From Arthrobacter sp. FW306-2-2C-D06B (lineage in GTDB: Bacteria; Actinomycetota; Actinomycetes; Actinomycetales; Micrococcaceae), in the NCBI RefSeq assembly GCF_021789175.1, contig NZ_CP084560.1, positions 1,674,001 through 1,738,000 on the forward strand: a stretch of DNA of 64,000 bases, in the 5' to 3' direction. The notes beneath the pieces are model-generated. The model did not search any database. It was not told where the DNA came from and worked only from the letters and a program-made list of their open reading frames with translations. Position numbers and translations under genes: made by a program. Shown one piece after another: positions 1-8,755 of the stretch. How positions within the stretch are numbered: the first letter of the stretch is position 1; each line of letters opens with the position of its first letter.

Positions 1-284
1 CAGTGGATTTCGTCTTCCCCGCCAAGGCCGAGTGGAACATGTTCACCACGGTGTATCTGACCGGGCGATGGACAGGCGAGCCAGCGGAGAGCGATGAAAT
101 AGCGCCGCAGTGGTACCGCGTGGAAGGACTCCCTGTCGAACAGATGTGGGCCGACGCCGAACACTGGCTGCCCGCCATGATTTCCGGCCAACGCATCGCG
201 GTTGAAGTTGTGCTCGCTGATGACAATGAAAGTGTCGCCGAAGTCCACACGGCCGAATGGCTGGATTCGGGAGCGGCGCGTTAG
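1..284 (+). CDS. NUDIX hydrolase, MTH1/8-oxo-dGTP diphosphatase-like (3' part only)
   Basis: Only the C-terminal half is in the window; the gene enters from the left edge and stops with TAG at 282-284. The visible protein carries the pattern ESDEI-x-PQWY...LP...MWADAEHWLP. It closely parallels the ESDEM-x-PCWF...MWPDD...WFP region of human MTH1 (NUDT1), where the MW-x-DD stretch binds the oxidised purine; here the second Asp is replaced by Ala. The NUDIX box itself lies upstream of the window. The likely role is hydrolysis of oxidised or otherwise non-canonical nucleoside triphosphates in the cytoplasm. The family is fairly sure, the exact substrate is not. It is convergent with prpC. Confidence 0.75.
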   Translation, partial: VDFVFPAKAEWNMFTTVYLTGRWTGEPAESDEIAPQWYRVEGLPVEQMWADAEHWLPAMISGQRIAVEVVLADDNESVAEVHTAEWLDSGAAR

Positions 285-305
285 CCTTCAGATCAATACA
301 ACAAA

Positions 306-346
306 CGACGACGGGCCGGCACCCCACAGAGGCAACCGGCCCGACG
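306..346 (-). terminator. Probable terminator of the prp operon
   Basis: An inverted repeat pairs CGGGCCGG (312-319) with CCGGCCCG (336-343), 16-nt loop. It lies 20 bp beyond the prpC stop. Read on the minus strand the stem is followed by a loosely T-rich tract. It also sits between convergent genes, so it may act in both directions. Confidence 0.45.
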
Positions 347-363
347 TCGAACGTTCCGAAAAA

Positions 364-1515
364 TTACGGCAGGTGCCGTTCGTCCACGCCGTTGTATTCG
401 CTGAGCGGACGGATCAGGGAGTTTGATCCGAGCTGCTCCATGATGTGCGCGGTCCAGCCGGTGATGCGGCTCGCGACGAACAGCGGGGTGAAGGTCGGGG
501 TGTCGAAGCCCATGAGGTGGTACGTGGGCCCGGCGGGGTAGTCCAGGTTGGGTTTGATCGCCTTGGCCTCGTCCATGGCCTGTTCCAGCCCGTTGTACAG
601 GCCCAGGATCTCCGGGCGGCCGTAGTGGGCGATCATCTTGTCCAGCGCTGCCTTCATGGTGGGCACCCTGGAGTCCCCGTGCTTGTACACGCGGTGCCCG
701 AATCCCATGACCTTCTTCTTCTGCGCCAGGGCGTGTTCCATCCAGGTCTTCGCGCGGCCAGCGGCCTCATCCAGCGATTCCTCGGTGCGGATGCCGATTT
801 CCTCGAAGGTGTGCATGACGGCCTCGTTGGCGCCACCGTGCAGCGGACCCTTGAGGGCGCCGATCGCCGCGGTGACAGCGGAGTGCAGGTCCGAGAGCGT
901 GGACGTGACAACGCGGGCCGTGAAGGTGGACGCGTTGAAGGAGTGCTCGGCGTAAAGGATCATCGAGACGTTGAAGGCCTTCACGACCTCTTCCACCGGG
1001 TCCTCGCCGAAGGTCATCCACAGGAAATTCGCGGAATATCCGAGGTCGTCCCGCGGTGCCACGGGTTCGATGGCCTGGCCCTCCGCGCGCCGGCGGCGCT
1101 GGTCGTAGGCGACCACTGCCGGCATGGCGGCGAAAAGGTCAATTGCCTTGGTCATGTTGGCTTCGGGCGTGGATACCTCGGCCAGCGGGTGCCGTGCTCC
1201 CAGCACCGAAGCGGCCGTTCGGCAGACATCCATGGGGTGGGCCGTCGTCGGCAGAGCATCGATGACCTGCTTCACTACAGGGTCAAGGGCGCGGCCCGCG
1301 CGCTCGCGGGCTGTGAACTCTGCAAGTTCCTCCGGCGTCGGCAGTTCACCGTTCCACAGCAGGAAGGCGACTTCTTCGAAGCTGCACTTGGCGGCGAGTT
1401 CCTGCACGGGGTAGCCGCGGTACAGCAACGAGTTGGTGTCCGGGTTGACCTTGGAGATCGCGGTATAGTCAACCACGACGCCGGCCAGGCCTTTCTTGAT
1501 CTCGACAGCTACCAT
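364..1515 (-). CDS. prpC: 2-methylcitrate synthase
   Basis: A 383-aa citrate-synthase-fold enzyme that condenses propionyl-CoA with oxaloacetate to 2-methylcitrate, the first step of the methylcitrate cycle. The citrate-synthase catalytic triad is visible as His226 in HGGANE, His274 in GFGHRVYK and Asp325 in NLDYPAG. The start ATG has a good upstream site (AAGGAGAA). Length is typical for PrpC and shorter than housekeeping GltA. The operon partners prpD and prpB upstream settle the methylcitrate rather than citrate assignment, although such enzymes usually also accept acetyl-CoA. It is the last gene of the minus-strand operon; the gap from prpB is 70 bp. Confidence 0.95.
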   Translation of the reverse strand: MVAVEIKKGLAGVVVDYTAISKVNPDTNSLLYRGYPVQELAAKCSFEEVAFLLWNGELPTPEELAEFTARERAGRALDPVVKQVIDALPTTAHPMDVCRTAASVLGARHPLAEVSTPEANMTKAIDLFAAMPAVVAYDQRRRRAEGQAIEPVAPRDDLGYSANFLWMTFGEDPVEEVVKAFNVSMILYAEHSFNASTFTARVVTSTLSDLHSAVTAAIGALKGPLHGGANEAVMHTFEEIGIRTEESLDEAAGRAKTWMEHALAQKKKVMGFGHRVYKHGDSRVPTMKAALDKMIAHYGRPEILGLYNGLEQAMDEAKAIKPNLDYPAGPTYHLMGFDTPTFTPLFVASRITGWTAHIMEQLGSNSLIRPLSEYNGVDERHLP

Positions 1516-1585
1516 GCTGTTCTCCTTCGTTCATCGGCAAGCACTCCGGAATAGCCGGAACGCCTGCATCCCTTGGTTGATCCAG

Positions 1586-2494
1586 TTACCGGCTGAGCCC
1601 AGGAACCTGGAAGTTGAAAACGCTCGTGTCGAAGTGGTTGTAAGCCTCGTAGTCCACGAGGTCATAGAGCCGCGCACGGGTGAGCATGTTCTCCACCTGC
1701 GCCTCCTGCGTTCCTGTGGCCTTGATCGTTTCCAGCGTACGCTCTGCAGCCCCCATGGCAATGCGGAGCAAGGTGACCGGGTAGATCACCATGTTCACGC
1801 CGACGCCCTGAAGCTGTTCCACGGTGAATAGCCCGCTCTTGCCGAACTCGGTCATGTTGGCCAGGATCGGCACTTCCACTGCATCACGGATGGCTTGGAA
1901 CTCGCTGAGATCCTTCATGGCTTCCGGGAAGATCGCGTCGGCGCCGGCGTCGACGAGTGCCCGGGCACGTTCCTGCGCGGCCTCGATGCCCTCGACGGCG
2001 CGGATGTCGGTCCGGGCCATGATGAGGAAGTTCGGGTCGCGCCGGGCGTCGGCTGCCGCGCGGATGCGCTTGGCGGCGGTGTCGACGTCGACAACGTTCT
2101 TGCCGTCCAGGTGCCCGCAGCGCTTCGGGTTGAACTGGTCCTCGATGTGGCAACCGGCCAGTCCGGCGTTTTCGAGTTCCTGGATGGTGCGGGCGACGTT
2201 CATCGGCTCACCGAATCCGGTGTCCGCGTCCACGAGGCACGGGAGTTCGGTCATGCGGGCGATCTGGCCTGCCCGGGTGGCCACTTCGGTGAGGGTGGTG
2301 AGCCCGATGTCCGGCAGGCCGAGGTCGTTGGCGAGGACGGCACCGGAGATGTAGACGCCGGGGAAGCCCTTCTCCTCGATCAGTCGTGCCGAGAGCGGGT
2401 TGAACGCTCCGGGGAACTGGACGATGGTCCCGGAAGCAAGCATCTCGCGGAGCTTCAGGCGCTTCTGTTCAGGCGTGGTCTTGGAGTAGAGCAT
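1586..2494 (-). CDS. prpB: Methylisocitrate lyase
   Basis: A 302-aa member of the isocitrate lyase/PEP mutase superfamily that cleaves 2-methylisocitrate into pyruvate and succinate. The signature KRCGH is at residues 124-128 with the catalytic Cys126, and metal-ligand Asp residues lie in LVDADTGFGE (about 88-97). The ATG directly abuts the prpD stop codon (TAG-ATG with no gap), so the two are probably translationally coupled. Products feed the TCA cycle and central metabolism. The start has an in-frame GAAGGGACTCTTC leader on the minus strand. Confidence 0.95.
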   Translation of the reverse strand: MLYSKTTPEQKRLKLREMLASGTIVQFPGAFNPLSARLIEEKGFPGVYISGAVLANDLGLPDIGLTTLTEVATRAGQIARMTELPCLVDADTGFGEPMNVARTIQELENAGLAGCHIEDQFNPKRCGHLDGKNVVDVDTAAKRIRAAADARRDPNFLIMARTDIRAVEGIEAAQERARALVDAGADAIFPEAMKDLSEFQAIRDAVEVPILANMTEFGKSGLFTVEQLQGVGVNMVIYPVTLLRIAMGAAERTLETIKATGTQEAQVENMLTRARLYDLVDYEAYNHFDTSVFNFQVPGLSR

Positions 2495-4015
2495 CTAGAA
2501 GAGTCCCTTCGGTGCGGCGGCGAGGTCGATGACGCCGGGGGCGGCTTGGATGTTCAGCTGGTCCAGCTCGCCCGGGCCCAGTTCCGGGAGGCGCTCGACG
2601 GCGGCAAGGAACCTTTCGATCTCGGCCTCTTCAACCAGCCCGGCCGCGAGGGTGCGGAACTTGTTCACGTACTGTTCGCGGGCAAACGGCCGGGCGCCGA
2701 GCGGGTGGGCGTCCGCGACGGCAATCGATTCGGTGATGACCGTTCCATCCGTGAGCGTGATGACAACGGTGCCGCCGAAGGCCTTCTCCGCGATGTCCAG
2801 GGAGTGGTAGCGGCGGGTCCATTCGGGGTCTTCCACGGTGGTGACCTTGTGCCAGAGTTCCACGGTGTCGGGGCGTCCGGCCCGTTCGGGGCTGTACGAG
2901 TCCACGTGGTGCCAGGAGCCGTCCTGCAGCGCGACGGTGAAGATGTACGGGATGGAGTGGTCCAGGGTTTCCCGGGACGCGGTGGGGGAGTATTTCTGGG
3001 GGTCGTTGGCGCCGGAACCGATCACGTAGTGCGTGTGGTGGCTCGTTTTGATCAGGACGGATTCCACGTTGGCCGGGTCCGTGGCCTCGGGGTGCTCTTT
3101 GTGGAGTTTGCGCGCGAGGTCGATCCAGGCCTGGGCCTGGTATTCGGCGGAGTGTTCCTTGGTGTAGGTGTCCAGGATGGCGCGCTTGGGCTCTCCGGCT
3201 TCGGGCAGCGGGACTTCGTAGGAGGCGTCCGGGCCGTCGAGCATCCAGGCGATGACGCCGTCTTCGCCTTCGTAGATGGGCACGGGGGAGGTCTGGCCGC
3301 GCATGGCCCGGTCCGCGGCTTCCACGGCCATCTTGCCGGCGAACGCGGGGGCGTGGGCCTTCCAGGTGGAGATTTCGCCCTTGCGGGACTGCCGTGTGGC
3401 CGTGGTGGTGTGGAGGGCCTGGCCGACGGACTGGAAGATCGTCTCGACGTCCAATCCCAGGAGGGTGCCGATGCCGGCGGCGGCGGAGGGTCCGAGGTGG
3501 GCCACGTGGTCGATCTTGTGCTTGTGCAAGCAGATGGCCTTGACCAGGTTCACCTGGATCTCGTAGCCGGTGGCGATGCCGCGGATCAGGTCCTTGCCGC
3601 CGGAGCCGACGTGCTGGGCCACCGCCAGGATCGGCGGGATGTTGTCGCCCGGGTGGGAGTAGTCCGCGGCCAGGAACGTGTCGTGGTAGTCGAGTTCACG
3701 CACGGCGACGCCGTTGGCCCAGGCGGCCCACTCGGGGGAGACCTTGTCGCTGATCCCGAAAACGGAGGAGCCCTTTCCGTTGGTGGTCGGCGCGTGCGTC
3801 AGGGCCTGCGCCCGGGCAGCGATGATCGGGGCACGGTTCAGGGAGGCAATGGCAACGGAGGCATTGTCGATGATCCGGTTGATGATCATGTCGGTGACCT
3901 CGGGAGTCACCTCGACCGGGTCGGCGGCGACCGTGGCGATCTTGTGCGCCAGCTGATCCTCACGGGCAAGGTTTTCTTCGCTCTTGTAGACGCGGACGTG
4001 GTTGTTCTTCACCAT
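2495..4015 (-). CDS. prpD: 2-methylcitrate dehydratase
   Basis: A 506-aa MmgE/PrpD-family protein, the iron-sulfur-independent enzyme that dehydrates 2-methylcitrate to 2-methylaconitate. Length and overall sequence match PrpD along its whole extent. It starts 9 bp after the gntR stop with AGGAGCACC upstream of the ATG, and ends directly against prpB. No AcnD/PrpF pair is present. In organisms with PrpD the final rehydration is generally done by a housekeeping aconitase, which is not in this window. Confidence 0.93.
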   Translation of the reverse strand: MVKNNHVRVYKSEENLAREDQLAHKIATVAADPVEVTPEVTDMIINRIIDNASVAIASLNRAPIIAARAQALTHAPTTNGKGSSVFGISDKVSPEWAAWANGVAVRELDYHDTFLAADYSHPGDNIPPILAVAQHVGSGGKDLIRGIATGYEIQVNLVKAICLHKHKIDHVAHLGPSAAAGIGTLLGLDVETIFQSVGQALHTTTATRQSRKGEISTWKAHAPAFAGKMAVEAADRAMRGQTSPVPIYEGEDGVIAWMLDGPDASYEVPLPEAGEPKRAILDTYTKEHSAEYQAQAWIDLARKLHKEHPEATDPANVESVLIKTSHHTHYVIGSGANDPQKYSPTASRETLDHSIPYIFTVALQDGSWHHVDSYSPERAGRPDTVELWHKVTTVEDPEWTRRYHSLDIAEKAFGGTVVITLTDGTVITESIAVADAHPLGARPFAREQYVNKFRTLAAGLVEEAEIERFLAAVERLPELGPGELDQLNIQAAPGVIDLAAAPKGLF

Positions 4016-4024
4016 GGTGCTCCT

Positions 4025-4666
4025 TTAGTGAGGTGTGTGGGTGGCTTTGACGTGGGAAAGACTGCGGTGCAGATGAAGGGTGGTGGCGGCTTCGGCGAGC
4101 CGGGGGTTGCCTGCCGCGATGGCTTCAGCGATCGCGGCGTGCTCGGCGGCGGCGGCATGGAGTCGATCGGCGTCGTCGGCCGCGAGGCGCCGGACCCGCA
4201 CGAGGTGGACGCGCAGGCTGCGCATGGCCTGGACAAGGTAGGAATTGGAGATGGCTTCGTCGATCGCTTCGTCGAGCCTTCCCACCAAGGCGTAGTAATC
4301 GTGCCGTGCGGGATCGGAATCGTTGAGCATCTCCGGAGCCCGGAGGAGCTCTGCGTGGAGTCGGGCGAACACCGGGCGTTCACCCCGCAGTGCGGCGAGG
4401 GCGGCGGCTTTGCCTTCCAAGGTTTCGCGCAGCTCGAACAGTTCGTCGATGTCGTCCAGCGAGATATCGGTGACGACGACGCCGCGGCCGCCTGCCGCCG
4501 TCGTCAGTCCCTCCGCGGTGAGCCGGCTCAGCGCCTCCCGGACGGGCGTGCGGGACACACCCAGGCGTTCGGATTGTTCCACTTCCGCGAGGACCGTTCC
4601 GGGTGCCAGGCGCCACTCAATGATGTCTTCGCGCAGGGCCGCGTAGGCTTTGTCACTGGCACGCAT
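4025..4666 (-). CDS. GntR-family (FCD) transcriptional regulator of the prp operon
   Basis: A 213-aa regulator. An N-terminal winged helix of the GntR type spans about residues 8-75 (AYAALREDIIEWRLAPG, then LGVSRTPVREALSRL), followed by an all-helical FCD ligand-binding domain (about 80-205). It is the first gene of the prp operon, with a strong GAAGGAGG site before the ATG, so it is co-transcribed with the genes it probably controls. Two TGTATACA palindromes upstream (4698-4705 and 4761-4768) are the likely operators, and the nearer one lies in the promoter region, which suggests autoregulation. The ligand is not visible from sequence; a methylcitrate-pathway intermediate is a reasonable guess. 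Confidence 0.9.
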   Translation of the reverse strand: MRASDKAYAALREDIIEWRLAPGTVLAEVEQSERLGVSRTPVREALSRLTAEGLTTAAGGRGVVVTDISLDDIDELFELRETLEGKAAALAALRGERPVFARLHAELLRAPEMLNDSDPARHDYYALVGRLDEAIDEAISNSYLVQAMRSLRVHLVRVRRLAADDADRLHAAAAEHAAIAEAIAAGNPRLAEAATTLHLHRSLSHVKATHTPH

Positions 4667-4697
4667 GGACCCTCCTTCACTGGGCGGATGTCCTCAG

Positions 4698-4768
4698 TGT
4701 ATACATAAACCGCGACCAGGCCTAGCTTTTGTCGATAAAATCAGGCCACTGATCGAACTGTGTATACA
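4698..4768 (-). promoter_or_regulatory. Two TGTATACA palindromes, probable GntR operators
   Basis: The perfect 8-bp palindrome TGTATACA occurs at 4698-4705 and again at 4761-4768, both within a shared GTGTATACAT 10-mer and 63 bp apart (about six helical turns). GTATAC-centred palindromes are typical of FCD-type GntR regulators. The proximal copy is 32 bp upstream of the gntR start codon, where it would block initiation. The distal copy lies 19 bp downstream of the response-regulator stop codon. Confidence 0.7.
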
Positions 4769-4786
4769 TTCGGGGTGAATCGTGGG

Positions 4787-5500
4787 CTAACTCCGATTCC
4801 ATCGGTATTCGTTCTCCGGCCGTCCCGGGGTACCGTATCGCGCATTCCGCGTGACCATTCCGGTGTCGGCCAGGTACTCGAGATAGCGGCGTACTGTGAC
4901 GCGGGACATCCCCAGGGCGACAGTTGCCTCGCTTGCGGACACGGCGCGGCCAAGGCTGGCCAGGAGGTCTTTGACGGACTCCAGGCTATGGGCCGAAAGG
5001 CCCTTGGGCAGTGGGACTTCGGTGGGCGCGCGGAGACTGGCAAACGCCTGGTCCACGTCGCTTTGCGAGGCTCCACTCGCCCGAGCGCCCGACGCCGGTG
5101 CTGCGAGTTGCTCGCGGAAGGTGCGGTAGCTGGCGAGTTTGTCTGCGAACGTTGCGAACGTGAAGGGCTTGATGAGGTACTGCACCACTCCGATCGACAC
5201 TGCGCTGCGGACAATGTTCACCTCCCTGACGGCAGTGATGGCGATGATGTCCGCAAGGAGTCCCGAAGCGCGCATTCGGCGGGCAACATCCAGCCCGTGA
5301 AGATCCGGCAGGTTCATGTCCAGCAGGACGAGGTCCACCGGCTGTCCCGCAACGGCGAATTCGTTGAGTAGCCGCAGGGCCGACTGTCCGTCCGGGGCCG
5401 TTCCCGCAACAGTGAAGCCGTCGATTCGGCCGACGTAGACGCCATGGGCATCGGCGGCGATGGGTTCGTCCTCGACAACGAGGACGCGGATTTCGGTCAT
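4787..5500 (-). CDS. Response regulator, CitB/DcuR/DctR type
   Basis: A 237-aa two-component regulator. The receiver domain covers about residues 4-122, with acidic VVEDEP near the start, the phospho-acceptor Asp in LLDMNLPD (about residue 61) and Lys in IKPF. The C-terminal part contains a helix-turn-helix of the DcuR/CitB kind (TVALGMSRVTVRRYLEYLA). Its ATG overlaps the sensor stop by 4 bp (ATGA), so the pair is translationally coupled. The adjacent divergent dicarboxylate symporter is the obvious target. Confidence 0.92.
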   Translation of the reverse strand: MTEIRVLVVEDEPIAADAHGVYVGRIDGFTVAGTAPDGQSALRLLNEFAVAGQPVDLVLLDMNLPDLHGLDVARRMRASGLLADIIAITAVREVNIVRSAVSIGVVQYLIKPFTFATFADKLASYRTFREQLAAPASGARASGASQSDVDQAFASLRAPTEVPLPKGLSAHSLESVKDLLASLGRAVSASEATVALGMSRVTVRRYLEYLADTGMVTRNARYGTPGRPENEYRWNRS

Positions 5501-7164
5501 TCGGCTTCTTTCCTGGAGTCCGGCGCGGGGAGCGCCACGCGGAAGAACGCACCGCCCAAGGCGCTCGTGGATTCGCTGATGGACAGCGTACCGCCAAGCC
5601 GCTGCACTGCTTGCCGGACCAAGGCCAAACCTACGCCGCGGGAAGGAGCTCCTGGTTGACCCGCCTGGCCGATGCCGGCGGCCTTGGTGCTGAATCCGTA
5701 TTGCCAGACGTCGTCCACGATGCCGGGATCGATGCCGCGGCCGGAATCGGCCACCGTGAATGTGGTTCCTTCAGGTCCGGATTCGATGTCCAGTTCAACT
5801 TTGCGCGGCGGGGGAGCGGCAGTGGCGGCGTCGAGCGCGTTGTCCAGCAGGTTCCCCAAAATGGTCACGAGGTCCTGGACGGCGAGGCCCCGGAGGCCGT
5901 CCCCGCCGGTCACCGTGACAGTCAGCTCCGCTCCGCGTTCGTGCGCCTCGGCGGACTTCCCCATGATCAGTGCACTCAGGACGGGCTCGTCCACCGATGC
6001 CACGAGGTGGTCGGTCAGCTGCTGGCTCAGTTCAAGGTCCTTGGTGGCAAAGTCCAAGGCGTCGGTGGTCCGCCCGAGCTCCATGAGGGACACGATGGTG
6101 TGCAGCCGGTTGGCGTGTTCGTGGGTCTGGGCCCGCAAGGCGTCGGACAGGGTCTTCATTGTTTCGAGTTCACTGCCGAGGGACTCGATTTCCGTCCTGT
6201 CCCGGAGCGTGGCAACGGTCCCGAACACGGGAGGTCTCTGCCGGCCCCTCATTCCGGGCGGTCCCACGGCGGGCGCCTGGTTCACCACCAGGATCCGGGA
6301 CCCCGTGAGGTGGATTTCGTCGTGTGCCGTCCGGCCGGACGCGAAGAGCCCGTGGAGGCTGGGGTCCAGGGGCAGATCCGCAAGGCGAGGTGCGCCTCCC
6401 GCGGCGGGATCGACGTCGGACCTTTCCAGTCCCAGCAACTCCGCGGCCTGGTCGTTGTACATGACCACTCGGCCGCCCGTGTCGATCAGGACCACGCCTT
6501 CGCGGACCGAATGCAGGACCGACTCGTAGTAGGCGAACAATTGCGCCAATTGCTCCGGTCCCCAGCCCCGGGTGACCGAACGCAGGTATCGGCCCAGCAG
6601 CCCGGAGGCCAGGGAGCCTCCAGCGAGCATGGCCAGGGAAAAGGCGATGATCGTGGTGAGCCGGGCTGACACGGCGACGTCCACAGTCCGTACTGTGACA
6701 CCGGCTGCCACGAGTGCCCGGACTTTTCCGGATGGATCCTCCACGGGGACGATCGTGCGGACGGACGGGCCGAGCGTACCGGCAGTAACCTCTGTGAACG
6801 TCTGCCCGTGCAGGGCGGGATCGATGGTGCCGATATAGGGTTTGCCGATTTCGTCGGGGTTCGCATGGGTCCAGCGCGTCCGGTCCGGCGCCATGATGGT
6901 GATGAAGTCGGTGTGGGCGTTAGCCATGACCACCTGGGCGTAAGGCTGCAGGGCGGCGGACGGATTCGGCGTGCCGGCTGCCTGAAGGACGAGGGGATTG
7001 GCCGCGATCGCCGCGGCCACCGCCTGCATGCGCTGGCCGGCGTCGTTGTAGGCCCGGTCCCTGGCATCCACGAAGGCCACCGTTCCGACGATCGCCGTGA
7101 GCGCCAGGATGAACAGCAGATTTGCCACAAAGAGTCTCCGGGCAATGCTCCAGCGTCGGATCAC
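5497..7164 (-). CDS. Sensor histidine kinase, CitA/DcuS/DctS family
   Basis: A 555-aa membrane sensor for extracellular C4-dicarboxylates or citrate, by family and context. Order of parts: first membrane segment (about 9-30), extracytoplasmic Cache/PDC sensor domain (30-165), second membrane segment (about 168-190), cytoplasmic PAS domain (about 200-300), a Spo0B-type dimerisation helix with His in THEHANRLH, and an HATPase domain with NLLDNALDAA and DSGRGID. I chose the GTG at 7164 because AGAAAGGAG lies just upstream and the membrane segment then follows normally. An in-frame ATG at 7218 would add 18 residues with no family resemblance. Confidence 0.9.
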   Translation of the reverse strand: MIRRWSIARRLFVANLLFILALTAIVGTVAFVDARDRAYNDAGQRMQAVAAAIAANPLVLQAAGTPNPSAALQPYAQVVMANAHTDFITIMAPDRTRWTHANPDEIGKPYIGTIDPALHGQTFTEVTAGTLGPSVRTIVPVEDPSGKVRALVAAGVTVRTVDVAVSARLTTIIAFSLAMLAGGSLASGLLGRYLRSVTRGWGPEQLAQLFAYYESVLHSVREGVVLIDTGGRVVMYNDQAAELLGLERSDVDPAAGGAPRLADLPLDPSLHGLFASGRTAHDEIHLTGSRILVVNQAPAVGPPGMRGRQRPPVFGTVATLRDRTEIESLGSELETMKTLSDALRAQTHEHANRLHTIVSLMELGRTTDALDFATKDLELSQQLTDHLVASVDEPVLSALIMGKSAEAHERGAELTVTVTGGDGLRGLAVQDLVTILGNLLDNALDAATAAPPPRKVELDIESGPEGTTFTVADSGRGIDPGIVDDVWQYGFSTKAAGIGQAGQPGAPSRGVGLALVRQAVQRLGGTLSISESTSALGGAFFRVALPAPDSRKEAE

Positions 7165-7209
7165 GTGCTCCTTTCTGCGGGCCGTCCTGTGACCAATATG
7201 AACGCAACA

Positions 7210-7247
7210 GTGATACATGTCACGCCGCGCCTAATGATGGGTATCAC
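7210..7247. promoter_or_regulatory. Inverted repeat GTGATAC-N24-GTATCAC between sensor and dctA
   Basis: GTGATAC at 7210-7216 and its exact complement GTATCAC at 7241-7247 lie in the 152-bp divergent region between the sensor gene and the symporter gene. The spacing and position fit binding by a dimeric response regulator, but no binding data can be derived from sequence. Confidence 0.4.
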
Positions 7248-7316
7248 AGCAGAGCGACGCAGGGACATTTTGCAGGGACCACGGCGCTTTCCAGAGTATC
7301 TATAAGGAGCAAAGCC

Positions 7317-8642
7317 ATGACCTCTCAAAGAGGAGAGATTGCACCCGCCAAGACCGGGCGCAAGGGGCTGGACAAGTCGCATTACCTCTACATCGCCGTG
7401 ATCGCCGCAGTAGTACTGGGCGCCGTCGTCGGCTTGCTGTTCCCCGAAGTGGGTAAATCCCTCAAGCCTTTGGGCGACGGCTTCATCAAGCTCATCAAGA
7501 TGATGATCGCCCCCGTCATTTTCTGCACCATCGTCCTGGGCATCGGATCGATCGCCAAGGCAGCCACTGTTGGCAAGGTCGGTGGCCTCGCACTCATCTA
7601 CTTCCTGGTGATGTCCACGTTCGCGCTCGCCATCGGTTTGGTTGTTGGCAACATCATCCACCCGGGTGAAGGCCTGAAGCTGATCCCGTACGACCCCAAT
7701 GCGAAGGCCGCCACGAACAGCACCGCCGACTTCCTGCTGGGCATCATCCCTGGAGACATTCCCGTCCTGCCGACGCTCCTGGCCGCCATCTTGGTGGGCT
7801 TTGCGCTGCAGCGCATGGGCTCCCAGGGCCAGCCGGTGCTCAAGGCCATCCAGCACGGGCAGGCACTCGTCTTCCGCATCCTCATCATGATCATGTGGCT
7901 GGCTCCCGTCGGTGCCTTCGGTGCGATCGCGGCAGTGGTCGGTGCCACCGGAGTAAAGGCAATCTTCGGAATGCTCACCCTGATGGTTGCGTTCTACATC
8001 ACCTGCGCATTGTTCATCGTCGTGGTGCTCGGAACCTTGCTGCGGGTGGTTGCCGGCGTCAGCATCTTCCAGCTGATGAAGTACCTGGCCCGCGAGTACC
8101 TGCTCATCTTCTCCACCTCATCCTCCGAAGCGGCGCTGCCGAGGCTCATCGCCAAGATGGAGCACCTCGGTGTTTCCAAGCCCGTTGTCGGTGTCACGGT
8201 GCCTACTGGCTACTCCTTCAACCTGGATGGAACCGCCATCTACCTGACTATGGCCTCGCTGTTCGTCGCCAACGCCATGGGTATCCCGCTGGACCTGGGG
8301 GCGCAGGTATCGCTGCTGGTGTTTATGATCATTGCGTCCAAGGGAGCGGCCGGCGTTTCCGGTGCAGGCCTTGCTACCCTGGCCGCAGGCCTGCAGGCAC
8401 ACCGGCCCGAATTGCTGGGCGGCGTCGGCATGATCGTCGGCATCGACCGTTTCATGTCGGAAGCCCGCGCCCTGACCAACTTCACGGGCAATGCTGTCGC
8501 CACGGTGTTGATCGGTACCTGGGTCAAGGAAATCGACCGCAACCAGGTCACCAACGTCCTGTCCGGCGCGACGCCGTTCGACGAGCTGACCATGATCAGC
8601 CACCACGCTGAACCCGAAGTGAAAGAGGCCGTGGCCGCATAG
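7317..8642 (+). CDS. dctA: Dicarboxylate/amino acid:cation symporter (DctA-like)
   Basis: A 441-aa secondary transporter of the DAACS family importing C4-dicarboxylates with Na+ or H+. Hallmarks are the serine-rich SSSEAALPR reentrant-loop motif, the substrate/cation motif GYSFNLDGTAIY, and a conserved GASGIDRF-like region seen here as VGIDRFMSEARAL followed by NFTGNAVAT. Eight membrane helices and two hairpins are expected. ATG at 7317 is preceded by AAGGAG at 6-bp spacing. Upstream in-frame codons are not protein-like. The divergent CitA/CitB-type system supports dicarboxylate induction. A strong terminator follows. Confidence 0.93.
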   Translation: MTSQRGEIAPAKTGRKGLDKSHYLYIAVIAAVVLGAVVGLLFPEVGKSLKPLGDGFIKLIKMMIAPVIFCTIVLGIGSIAKAATVGKVGGLALIYFLVMSTFALAIGLVVGNIIHPGEGLKLIPYDPNAKAATNSTADFLLGIIPGDIPVLPTLLAAILVGFALQRMGSQGQPVLKAIQHGQALVFRILIMIMWLAPVGAFGAIAAVVGATGVKAIFGMLTLMVAFYITCALFIVVVLGTLLRVVAGVSIFQLMKYLAREYLLIFSTSSSEAALPRLIAKMEHLGVSKPVVGVTVPTGYSFNLDGTAIYLTMASLFVANAMGIPLDLGAQVSLLVFMIIASKGAAGVSGAGLATLAAGLQAHRPELLGGVGMIVGIDRFMSEARALTNFTGNAVATVLIGTWVKEIDRNQVTNVLSGATPFDELTMISHHAEPEVKEAVAA

Positions 8643-8669
8643 TCCGGCACACTGTTTCGAAGTATCCAC

Positions 8670-8716
8670 GCAGGCAAGGCAGGAACCCGTCAGGGGACCT
8701 GCCTTGCCTGCTTTTT
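8670..8716 (+). terminator. Rho-independent terminator after dctA
   Basis: A 14-bp perfect stem (8670-8683 with 8698-8711, GCAGGCAAGGCAGG and its complement), 14-nt loop, then TTTTTATT. It sits 28 bp beyond the dctA stop. Confidence 0.9.
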
Positions 8717-8732
8717 ATTGGCACGGTACCCA

Positions 8733-8755
8733 ACCTTCTACCTCAGCTAGAAGGT
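8733..8755 (+). promoter_or_regulatory. Inverted repeat ACCTTCTA-N7-TAGAAGGT upstream of parA; candidate MerR-type operator
   Basis: A perfect 8-bp inverted repeat. Its outer arms form ACCTT-N13-AAGGT, the architecture of MerR-family operators (CueR-type sites read ACCTTCC...GGAAGGT). The same ACCTTC...AAGGT arrangement with identical 13-bp spacing occurs over the ftsZ promoter at 59008-59030. It lies 131 bp before the chosen parA start. Confidence 0.5.

Noticed and set aside
1895..4708. A 937-codon open frame on the plus strand across prpB, prpD and gntR
   Set aside because: It is antisense to well-supported methylcitrate genes; long antisense frames are expected in high-GC DNA with third-position bias, and the translation has no family resemblance.
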